A stretch of DNA of 16,326 nucleotides from JBLNBU01 sp050260215 (lineage in GTDB: Bacteria; Pseudomonadota; Alphaproteobacteria; Rhodospirillales; Magnetospirillaceae). The notes beneath the pieces are model-generated. The model ran no database searches, had not been told where the DNA came from, and saw only the letters and a program-made list of their open reading frames with translations. Shown piece after piece: positions 1 through 6,297 of the stretch (positions within the stretch are counted from its first letter, which is position 1; every line of letters starts with the position of its first letter). Position numbers and translations under genes: made by a program. The stretch lies in contig JBLNBU010000170.1 of assembly GCA_050260215.1 (NCBI GenBank), forward strand, positions 1 through 16,326, in the 5' to 3' direction.

Positions 1-2
1 AA

Positions 3-31
3 CCGTCATACGGCGGAGGGGGGCGGCCGTA
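3..31 (-). terminator. Possible weak hairpin(s) downstream of purK
   Basis: The 59 bases left of the purK stop hold two overlapping inverted repeats. One is CCGT-cat-ACGG at 3-13. The other is TACGGC (9-14) with GCCGTA (26-31) around an 11-base loop. They lie downstream of purK on its coding strand and could end the purEK transcript. No clear U-run follows before the window edge, so a standard intrinsic terminator cannot be confirmed. No gene is seen in this stretch. Confidence 0.2.
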
Positions 32-59
32 CCGTGATCCCGGTCAAAGGCTGAAGATT

Positions 60-1157
60 TCAGCGCCTGTCGCGGCGCGGGCGCAGATGGGTGACGTGGC
101 CCATCTTGCGCCCTGGGCGGGCCTCGGCCTTGCCGTACAGGTGCAGGCGCGCCGCCGGGTCGTGCAGGATGTCGGCCCAGGCATCGACGTCGTCGCCGAT
201 CAGGTTCTTCATCTCGGCGTCGGAATGGCGCTCGGGGCTGCCCAGCGGCAGGCCGCAGACGGCGCGGATGAACTGCTCGAACTGGTCGGTGATGCAGGCG
301 TCCATGGTCCAGTGGCCCGAGTTGTGGGGCCGGGGCGCCATCTCGTTGACCAGAAGGCCGCCGCCGCGGGTAACGAACATCTCGACCGCCAGCAGGCCGA
401 CCAGCCCCAGGGCCTCGGCCGCGCGGTGGGCGATGTCCATGGCTTCCTCGGACAGCTCGCGGGCGATGGGGGCGGGGGCGACGGTGGTGTCGAGGATGTG
501 GTTGCGGTGCACGTTCCACACCGGGTCGAAGGCCGCCCAGCCGCCGTCCAGGCCACGGGCGACGATGACGCTGATCTCGCCTTCGAAGTCGATGAAGCCT
601 TCCAGCACGCCGACATCGCCGCCCATGGCGGCCCAGGCCTCGGCCGGGTCGGTGTCGGGGCCGATCTTGACCTGGCCCTTGCCGTCATAGCCCAGCCGGG
701 TGGTCTTCAGCACCGCCGGGCGGCCGATCTCGGCAAGCGCGGCGGCCAGGCTTTCGGGCCCGGTGACCTCACGCCAGGGCGCGGTGGCGATGCCGATGTC
801 GTTGAAGAAGCGCTTTTCGGTGACGCGGTCCTGGGCGGTTTCCAGCACCTTCCAGCACGGGCGCACCGGCGCATGGTCGGTCATCAGCCGCACGCTTTCG
901 GCGGGCACGTTCTCGAACTCGAAGGTGACCACGTCGACCGCTTCGGCGAAGGCTTCGATGGCGTCGCCGTCGGTGTATTCGGCCACGGTCGCGGCGGCCG
1001 ACACCTGGGCGGCCGGGCTGTCGGGCTCGGGCGAGAAGATGTGGACCTTGTATCCCAGGCGCGCCGCCGCCAGGGCTGCCATGCGGCCAAGCTGGCCGCC
1101 GCCGACGATGCCGATGGTGCTGCCGGGCGGCAGCGGGGAGAAGGACGGTGCGTTCAC
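60..1157 (-). CDS. purK: N5-carboxyaminoimidazole ribonucleotide synthetase PurK
   Basis: This ATP-grasp enzyme carboxylates AIR with bicarbonate and ATP to give N5-CAIR, the substrate of PurE, in cytoplasmic purine synthesis. The 365-residue product starts with the glycine-rich nucleotide-fold loop GIVGGGQLGRM (about residues 16-26). It carries the central ATP-grasp segment LKTTRLGYDGKGQ (150-162) and the family signature NEMAPRPHNSGHWT (271-284), which holds metal and ATP ligands. Length fits the family (about 355-390). The reading frame stays open upstream to about 1628, but those residues are low-complexity Arg/Gly sequence antisense to nothing conserved and overlap purE, so I chose the GTG at 1157. 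That start is two bases after the purE stop, which implies an operon with coupled translation. All key motifs look intact. Confidence 0.96.
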   Translation of the reverse strand: MNAPSFSPLPPGSTIGIVGGGQLGRMAALAAARLGYKVHIFSPEPDSPAAQVSAAATVAEYTDGDAIEAFAEAVDVVTFEFENVPAESVRLMTDHAPVRPCWKVLETAQDRVTEKRFFNDIGIATAPWREVTGPESLAAALAEIGRPAVLKTTRLGYDGKGQVKIGPDTDPAEAWAAMGGDVGVLEGFIDFEGEISVIVARGLDGGWAAFDPVWNVHRNHILDTTVAPAPIARELSEEAMDIAHRAAEALGLVGLLAVEMFVTRGGGLLVNEMAPRPHNSGHWTMDACITDQFEQFIRAVCGLPLGSPERHSDAEMKNLIGDDVDAWADILHDPAARLHLYGKAEARPGRKMGHVTHLRPRRDRR

Positions 1158-1159
1158 GG

Positions 1160-1690
1160 TCAGGAGCGGATCAGCTCGGAGTTCTCGGGGTCGACCGGGA
1201 TCTCGGCGACCGCATCGGTCTGGCGGGCCCGCCAGGCAGTCAGCGCCTCGTCGACCGCGCCGTCCAGCAGGGCGACCACCGAGGCCGCCATCAGTGCGGC
1301 GTTGATGGCGCCGGCCTTGCCGATGGCCAGGGTGCCGACCGGCACGCCACCAGGCATCTGCACGATGGACAGCAGCGAATCCATGCCCTTCAGCGCCTTG
1401 CTTTCCACCGGCACGCCGAACACCGGCAGGGTGGTCATGGACGCGGCCATGCCGGGCAGGTGGGCGGCACCGCCGGCGCCGGCGATCACCGCCTTCAGGC
1501 CGCGGCCCTTGGCCGAGCGGGCATAGTCGTAGAGGCGCTGCGGGGTGCGGTGGGCCGAGACGATGCGGGTCTCGTAGGCGACCCCCAGCTCGGCCAGCGT
1601 CGCGGCGGCGTGGCGCATGGTGTCCCAATCGGACTGGCTGCCCATGATGATGCCGACCACGGGGGTCGCTGCCGGGCGTTTGCTGGTCAT
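1160..1690 (-). CDS. purE: N5-CAIR mutase PurE (class I)
   Basis: PurE moves the carboxyl group of N5-CAIR to C4 to form CAIR. The 176-residue protein has the class I signatures: GIIMGSQSDWDTM (13-25), the loop SAHRTP with catalytic His47 (45-50), GAGGAAHLPGM (71-81) and QMPGGVPVGT (111-120). The ATG at 1690 is chosen because the family's conserved N-terminus begins 11 residues later and GGGAGAAGG precedes it. The open frame continues upstream only as Arg/Gly-rich sequence. It is the first gene of a purE-purK pair and has a good promoter upstream. The companion purK means this is the bacterial two-step (N5-CAIR) route and not the class II AIR carboxylase. Confidence 0.97.
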   Translation of the reverse strand: MTSKRPAATPVVGIIMGSQSDWDTMRHAAATLAELGVAYETRIVSAHRTPQRLYDYARSAKGRGLKAVIAGAGGAAHLPGMAASMTTLPVFGVPVESKALKGMDSLLSIVQMPGGVPVGTLAIGKAGAINAALMAASVVALLDGAVDEALTAWRARQTDAVAEIPVDPENSELIRS

Positions 1691-1697
1691 CCGCCTT

Positions 1698-1719
1698 CTC
1701 CCTCGCCGGAGGGGGGTGA
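1698..1719. repeat. Short GC palindrome, copy 1 (in the purE leader)
   Basis: The arms CCCTC (1700-1704) and GAGGG (1709-1713) enclose a GCCG loop, and wobble pairing extends the stem outward. The same sequence, lacking only the two central bases, recurs at 9133-9152: CTCCCTCG, then GGAGGGGGGT, then G or C, then A. On the purE strand this hairpin lies just upstream of, and partly within, the purine-rich ribosome-binding stretch. It therefore may affect purE translation or may simply be a dispersed intergenic repeat. Confidence 0.5.
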
Positions 1720-1732
1720 AAGAAAGGGCGTG

Positions 1733-1760
1733 ATTATAGGGATCGGCGCCGCGGGCGCAA
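1733..1760 (-). promoter_or_regulatory. Probable sigma70-type promoter of purEK
   Basis: Read on the minus strand, a perfect TATAAT (complement of 1733-1738) lies 16 bases from TTGCGC (complement of 1755-1760). Transcription would start near 1726, giving a leader of about 36 bases before the purE ATG at 1690. The -35 box matches consensus only in TTG, but the -10 box is exact and stands out against the GC-rich background. No PurR-like operator is recognised. Confidence 0.55.
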
Positions 1761-1839
1761 GCCCTTAACCTCCCTATGACGCAGCTCGGCCGAACGTGGT
1801 AAGGTGAATGGGCCGGCAGAAGGCCGGTTCGGGGTGCCC

Positions 1840-2574
1840 ATGGCCGAGGATTATCGCACCGAAAGGGTTTCCGCCGTCCTGCCCATCCACGAGCACGGGC
1901 GGGAAGGCGATGCGCGCCACCGCCACCGCGGCCCCTACGAGGCGGCCGAGGCAGCGGCACAGCCCACCCGCGACGCCGCCGACGTCGCCTCGATCCTGGG
2001 CCTGCCCGAATCAATGGTCACCCCGCGGGTGCTGGACGCAGTGGCCGGCTTGGTCTCGGAGATCGAGCGGCTGCGCTGGCACGACCAGCAGTTCCAACGC
2101 CGCGAACAGTACCTGGAACAGCTCTCCGACCGCCATTCGGTGGTACCGGCGCTGAACCGGCGGGCCTTCGTGCGCGAGCTCGAGTGTTTCCTGGCCACCG
2201 GCCAGCCCCACGGGGTGCTGGTCATGGTCCACGTCGACGGCATCGAGCGCCTGGCCGGGGTTCAGGGGCTGGCCGCCGGCGAAGGGGCGCTGCGCCATGT
2301 CTGCGGCATCCTGATCGGCAGCCTGCGCCAGTCGGACATGGTCGGGCTGCTGTCGGGCAGCGACTTCGCCGCCCTGCTGCCGGGGGCCGACATCACCCAC
2401 GCGCGCGGCAAGCTGGACGAGGTGGCCGGGCGCATCAACAACCCCAGCTTCGTCTGGCTGGGCCAGCCGGTGCCGCTACGGCTGGGCTATGGCCTGCACG
2501 TCACCCAGCCCGGCGAAAGCGCCGAGACCGCCCTGGGGGCGGTCGACCGGGCGCGGCGGGGGCTGGACGGGTAG
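1840..2574 (+). CDS. Degenerate GGDEF-domain protein, probably not a diguanylate cyclase
   Basis: The 244-residue soluble protein resembles an alphaproteobacterial GGDEF family. In that family a short helical N-terminal region (here LPESMVTPRVLDAVAGLVSE, about 55-74) and a coiled linker precede the GGDEF fold (about 97-240). The fold is visible in ALNRRAFVREL (104-114), the GEGALRHVCGIL helix and the final GYGLHVTQPGESAETAL segment. The signature motif is SGSDF (172-176) instead of GG(D/E)EF. The metal aspartate is His131, and the usual K..ND..GH..GD residues read E..AG..GL..GE. It should not make c-di-GMP, so a binding or scaffold role is more likely. The start is uncertain: an in-frame GTG at 1804 adds 12 residues, and neither start has a strong ribosome binding site. 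It is divergent from purE. Confidence 0.82.
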   Translation: MAEDYRTERVSAVLPIHEHGREGDARHRHRGPYEAAEAAAQPTRDAADVASILGLPESMVTPRVLDAVAGLVSEIERLRWHDQQFQRREQYLEQLSDRHSVVPALNRRAFVRELECFLATGQPHGVLVMVHVDGIERLAGVQGLAAGEGALRHVCGILIGSLRQSDMVGLLSGSDFAALLPGADITHARGKLDEVAGRINNPSFVWLGQPVPLRLGYGLHVTQPGESAETALGAVDRARRGLDG

Positions 2575-2592
2575 GGGGGCGCCAAGACCCGT

Positions 2593-3273
2593 TCAAGCTG
2601 CCGTGATCGGGGCGGGGGCGACCCAGCCGGACTGCATGGCGATGCGGACCGCCTGGGCGCGGTTGGCGGCGCCGATCTTGCGGTAGACATTGCGCAGGTG
2701 CACCTTGATGGTGATCTCCTGCAGGTCCAGCGCGATGGCGATTTCCTTGTTGGTGCGACCCTCGACCAGCAGCCCCAGGATTTCGGCCTCGCGCTTGGAC
2801 AGGCGGTCGAACGGCGGCGGCACGCCCTGGGGCTTGATGGCGCCCATGCCCATGGACATGGACTGGGCGTTGGGGTCGTCGAAGAAGGTGCTGGACGGCA
2901 GGTACTTCTCGCCCGACAGCACCAGGCGCAGGGCGTTGACCATGGCGGTGCCGCTGACGGTCTTGGGGATGAAGCCGGCGGCGCCGGCCTGGACGGCGGC
3001 GACCACGTGGTCGCGGCTGGAATAGCCCGAGACGATGACGATCGGCACGTCGGGCAGCTTGGCCCTCAGCGTGTCCAGGCCCTTCAGCCCGTCCATTCCC
3101 GGCATCATCAGGTCCAGCAGCACCAGGCCGAGGTTGTTGGCCTTGGCGGCCGCGTCGACGGCTTCGTCGAGGGTGGAGGCGTCGAGCACCTCGACACCCG
3201 GGTCCAGTTCCTGGAGGAAGGGGCGCAAGCCGTCACGAACCAGTTTGTGGTCGTCGGCCACCAGGATCTGCAT
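2593..3273 (-). CDS. NarL/FixJ-family response regulator (REC-LuxR HTH)
   Basis: The 226-residue transcription regulator has an N-terminal receiver domain: acidic pair D7-D8, phospho-acceptor D54 in LLDLMMPGMDG, conserved S82 and K104. Its C-terminal LuxR-type helix-turn-helix runs from LSKREAEILGLLVEGRTNKEIA (158-179) to the recognition helix ITIKVHLRNVYRKIG (187-201). The linker contains a Met-rich run SMSMGMG (138-144). The ATG at 3273 follows GGGGAG at good spacing, and the longer frame upstream lacks family similarity. It lies 93 bases downstream of the hybrid histidine kinase on the same strand, so it is probably that kinase's output partner. DNA targets are unknown. It ends 18 bases from the convergent GGDEF-like gene, with no obvious terminator between them. 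Confidence 0.93.
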   Translation of the reverse strand: MQILVADDHKLVRDGLRPFLQELDPGVEVLDASTLDEAVDAAAKANNLGLVLLDLMMPGMDGLKGLDTLRAKLPDVPIVIVSGYSSRDHVVAAVQAGAAGFIPKTVSGTAMVNALRLVLSGEKYLPSSTFFDDPNAQSMSMGMGAIKPQGVPPPFDRLSKREAEILGLLVEGRTNKEIAIALDLQEITIKVHLRNVYRKIGAANRAQAVRIAMQSGWVAPAPITAA

Positions 3274-3314
3274 CAGCGTGTTCTCCCCACCGGCTGCCGC
3301 CTCTCCCGCCCGAA

Positions 3315-3343
3315 AGTATGACGGCTCCCGAAAAGGTAACCAA
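3315..3343 (-). promoter_or_regulatory. Possible internal promoter before the response regulator
   Basis: In the 93-base gap between the kinase stop and the regulator start, the minus strand reads TTGGTT, a 17-base spacer, then CATACT. Each box matches the sigma70 consensus only partly (three and four of six bases). It could give the regulator its own transcription in addition to read-through from the kinase gene. Confidence 0.22.
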
Positions 3344-3366
3344 TCCACACGGAAAGGCCAGCAAAA

Positions 3367-5448
3367 TTATTCCGGCGGCGGCTGCAGGAAGGTGGCGACC
3401 AGCTCGCCCAGTTTGCCCAGCGCCACGGGCTTTTTCAGCACGGCGCAGCGGTCGTCTTCCAGGTTGGCGGCCAGGCGTTCGGTGGCCCCCAGATGGCCGG
3501 TGACGATGACGATGGGCAGCAACGGGTCGAAGTCGCGCAGCTTTTCCACCAGCTGCTCGCCGCCGCCGGCGGGCATGCGCAGGTCGGTGATGACCACGTC
3601 GGCCGGATCGGCCATGAAGCGCTCCCAGGCCTCGGCGCCGGTGCTGGCGACGGTGATGCGGTAGCCGAATTCGCGCAGGAAGCCGGCCAGCACCTCGGCG
3701 GCGGCGCGCTCGTCGTCGACCACCATGATGTGGCCGTCCACCGGCGCCTGCGGGCCGGGGGGCGGCTGGCCGTGCCCCTTGTCCTCGATGTGGGCGTCGT
3801 GGTCGATGGGCAGGACGATGCGGAAGCAGGCGCCGCCTTCGGGGCAGTCGATCGCTTCCAGGCGGCCGCCCATGGCGTTGATGATGCCGAAGCTGACCGA
3901 CAGCCCCAGCCCGGTGCCGCGTCCGGCCTCCTTGGTGGTGAAGAACGGCTCGAAGATGCGTGGGCGCAGCTCGGGCGGGATGCCGGGGCCGTTGTCCGAG
4001 ACGACGATGTCGAGCCGCCCGCCTTCCATATCGGCGCGCACCGACACCCGGCCGCGCCAGTCGGCGGGCATCTGCTCGCGCCGTTCGCGCACGGCGTGGT
4101 GGGCGTTGGTCAGCAGGTTCATGACCACCTGTTCGAGCTGCACGCGCCGGCCGCGCACCGGCGCGGCGCCGGGCAGATCGACCGCCAGGTCGATGTCGTC
4201 GGGGCGGAATTGCGCTCCGAGCACGCCGACGGCCGAGCGCACCGCCTGGGTGGCGTCGAACACCTGCACGGGGCTGTTGTCCCGGCGCGAGAAGATGCGG
4301 ATGTCGTCGATGATCTCGGCGGTGCGCTGGGCCTGGTCGGCCACCAGCTGGAACTGCTGGGCCTGCCACTCCTGGGTGGCCTTGCCGCGCTCGATGAACA
4401 TCAGCGCGCCTTCGGCGGTCAGCCGGATGATGTTGAGCGGCTGGGACAGTTCGTGGACCAGGCCGGCGGCCATTTCGCCCAGGGTGGCCAGCTTGGCCGA
4501 CTGCAGCAGCTGCTGCTGGACCTGGCGGCGCTCGGTGACGTCGCGGACCACCAGCAGGCGGGCGGTCAGCCCGTGGAAGACGATGGCGGTCGACACCACG
4601 TCGGCGTCGAACTCGGCCCCGTCGGCGCGCTTCATCCGCACCTCGTCGACCATGCGGCCGGGCCGGGGATTGGCGATGTGGACGGCGATGCGGGGGCGGT
4701 CGGCCTCGGCGACCAGGTCGAGCACCGGCTGGCCGACCAGGATGGCCCCGTCGGGGGCGCCGAAGATGTTGCTGGACACCGGGTTGGCGAACAGCAGCAC
4801 GCCCTGGTGGTGGACCAGGATGGCGTCGGGCGACAGCTCGATCAGGGTGCGGTAGCGTTCCTCGCTTTCGGCCAGGTCCTGGACGGCGCGATCGTGCTCG
4901 GCCTTCATGCGCAGGGCGCCGATGCCATAGGACAGGTTGCGGCCCAGATCCTCGAGCAGGCGGATGGTGTCGGAGTCGAAGGCGTCGGGCTCGGCGGCGT
5001 AGATGGTCAGCGCGCCCAGCCGGTTGGCGCCGTGGCCGATGGGCAGCGACACCACCGAGCGGAAGCCGTGGTCGTGCGCCACCGTTCGCCAGGGGGCGAA
5101 GCTTTCGGTGGTCTCGGTGTCGCGGATGACCTGGGGCACGCCGGTGCGGATGGCGGTGCCGGTGGGTCCGCGGCCAAGCGACTGGTCGTTCCACGACACC
5201 TTGATGCCGGCCAGGTAGTCGGCGGCGATGCCGGCCTGGGCCACCGGCGACACCGTGCGCTGGGCGTCGTCGCGGGCATAGCCAACCCAGGCCAGGCGAT
5301 AGCCGGCGATCTCGACGGCGATGCGGCAGACCTCGTCCAGCAGGCCCTGTTCGCTGGTGGCCCGCAGAAGCGCCTCGGTCGAGCGCGTCAGCGTGGTCAC
5401 CGCCCGGTCGATCAGGCGCAACTGTTCGGCAACGCCGTGCGTGATCAT
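3367..5448 (-). CDS. Soluble hybrid sensor histidine kinase (GAF-PAS-HisKA-HATPase-REC)
   Basis: The 693-residue protein has no membrane segment or signal peptide, so it senses a cytoplasmic cue. Domain order: GAF (about 25-180, with VGYARDD and LGRGPTGTAIRTG), PAS (about 197-305, starting YRTLIELSPDAILVHH), HisKA with phospho-acceptor H332 in GLVHELSQPLN, and an HATPase domain with N448 in the N box, DNGPGI (485-490) and GTGLGLS (511-517). A C-terminal receiver (about 572-690) has D622 in ITDLRMP and K673. The ligands of GAF and PAS cannot be read from sequence, and no haem or flavin signature is recognised. The start ATG at 5448 follows GGGGGAA at about nine bases. The LuxR-type regulator downstream is the likely partner. 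The built-in receiver may be a phosphate sink or may regulate the kinase, because no Hpt domain is seen here. Confidence 0.93.
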   Translation of the reverse strand: MITHGVAEQLRLIDRAVTTLTRSTEALLRATSEQGLLDEVCRIAVEIAGYRLAWVGYARDDAQRTVSPVAQAGIAADYLAGIKVSWNDQSLGRGPTGTAIRTGVPQVIRDTETTESFAPWRTVAHDHGFRSVVSLPIGHGANRLGALTIYAAEPDAFDSDTIRLLEDLGRNLSYGIGALRMKAEHDRAVQDLAESEERYRTLIELSPDAILVHHQGVLLFANPVSSNIFGAPDGAILVGQPVLDLVAEADRPRIAVHIANPRPGRMVDEVRMKRADGAEFDADVVSTAIVFHGLTARLLVVRDVTERRQVQQQLLQSAKLATLGEMAAGLVHELSQPLNIIRLTAEGALMFIERGKATQEWQAQQFQLVADQAQRTAEIIDDIRIFSRRDNSPVQVFDATQAVRSAVGVLGAQFRPDDIDLAVDLPGAAPVRGRRVQLEQVVMNLLTNAHHAVRERREQMPADWRGRVSVRADMEGGRLDIVVSDNGPGIPPELRPRIFEPFFTTKEAGRGTGLGLSVSFGIINAMGGRLEAIDCPEGGACFRIVLPIDHDAHIEDKGHGQPPPGPQAPVDGHIMVVDDERAAAEVLAGFLREFGYRITVASTGAEAWERFMADPADVVITDLRMPAGGGEQLVEKLRDFDPLLPIVIVTGHLGATERLAANLEDDRCAVLKKPVALGKLGELVATFLQPPPE

Positions 5449-5607
5449 CGGCCGAATTCCCCCATGCCCCTTCGAACGATCCCCTGAGGCGCAGGATAGA
5501 CCGCCCGGCGCGAACGTCCAAACGGTTCCAAAGAATTAATACCCCGCCTTGAGTGCGCCATCATCCCGTGCTTACCTGCAGCCCGGACTGACGAAGGAGG
5601 AAGACCG

Positions 5608-6297
5608 GTGCGGCCGATCTTGTCGATGGTGTTGCTGGGTGTCGCGCTGCTGCTGGCCGGTTCGGCCCGCGCGGCGGAAAGCGCGCTCGACCTGCTGGAC
5701 GCGCCGGTGGGCTACACCGCCGCCTTCACCGTCAGCAGCGACAAGGGCACCTTCCACGGCCGCGTCTGGCACCTGCCCGGACGCGAGCGCCGCGAGTGGG
5801 AGACCAGCGGCGGCGGCCAGGCGGTCATCGTCCGCCGCGACACCGATGCGGCCTACCTGCTCAAGCCCTCGGGCAAATGGTATGTCGGCCTGGGCCTGCG
5901 CGCGGTGGCGGCGCTGGCCGGCGGGCTGGACGGCATGCAGGTCGAGCGCCGCCGCCTGCGCGACGAGACGGTGGCGGGCCAGCGCGCCACCCGCTGGAAG
6001 ACCACCGCATCGGGGCCCAAGGGCCGCTTCGACGGCGATGTGTGGACCACCCCCAAGGGCATCGTGGTCAAGGCCGCCGGCACCGTGACGCAACCGGGCG
6101 GCGCGCCCGCGCCGGTCGAGATGACCCTGTCCGACGTCGAGGTCGAGGCCATCGACACCACCTTGTTCGATCCGCCCAAGGGCTGGTTCGGCATGGACCT
6201 GCGCCAGGTGCCGCCGGACAAGATCGAGCAGGCGGTGGAAAGCCTGAAGCCGCTGCTGGAAGGCCGGGCCGGCGGCGGGACTGCCCGGCACCCCTGA
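5608..6297 (+). CDS. Secreted protein of unknown function
   Basis: The 229-residue product begins with a classical Sec signal peptide (hydrophobic stretch about 4-19, probable cleavage after the A-R-A at 20-22). The mature part, about 207 residues, has alternating polar and hydrophobic strands such as YTAAFTVSSDKGTFHGRVWH and WYVGLGLRAV. The pattern looks like a beta-rich periplasmic fold, loosely reminiscent of LolA/DUF4412-type proteins, but I do not recognise the family. It has no cysteine, so it is not a lipoprotein. The GTG start at 5608 is preceded by AAGGAGG at about seven bases, a strong and decisive ribosome binding site. It is divergent from the GAF-PAS kinase, with a 159-base gap, and convergent with the membrane kinase. 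Its role is not inferable from neighbours. Confidence 0.85.
   Translation: MRPILSMVLLGVALLLAGSARAAESALDLLDAPVGYTAAFTVSSDKGTFHGRVWHLPGRERREWETSGGGQAVIVRRDTDAAYLLKPSGKWYVGLGLRAVAALAGGLDGMQVERRRLRDETVAGQRATRWKTTASGPKGRFDGDVWTTPKGIVVKAAGTVTQPGGAPAPVEMTLSDVEVEAIDTTLFDPPKGWFGMDLRQVPPDKIEQAVESLKPLLEGRAGGGTARHP

Noticed and set aside
1..9. A possible minus-strand ATG (complement of 7-9) running off the left edge
   Set aside because: Only three codons are visible and no Shine-Dalgarno sequence precedes it, so nothing supports a gene.
138..186. The idea that the whole window holds a novel defence or mobile system
   Set aside because: No nuclease, transposase, integrase, toxin-antitoxin pair or repeat array is present. 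All genes but one small secreted protein fall into known housekeeping or signalling families.
87..1526. A 479-codon open frame on the plus strand, antisense to purK and purE
   Set aside because: Both opposite genes are clear families. The antisense product is low-complexity Gly/Ala/Asp/His-rich sequence, as expected from third-position G/C on the coding strand.
3493..5487. A 664-codon plus-strand frame opposite the GAF-PAS hybrid kinase
   Set aside because: It is a mirror of the kinase codons with no recognisable domain; high GC suppresses stop codons.
5449..5607. Promoters in the gap between the divergent GAF-PAS kinase and the secreted protein
   Set aside because: The best plus-strand match (TTGAGT, 17 bases, TTACCT) has a very poor -10 box. 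The AT-rich patch near 5530-5540 gives no convincing pair, so no promoter is called.
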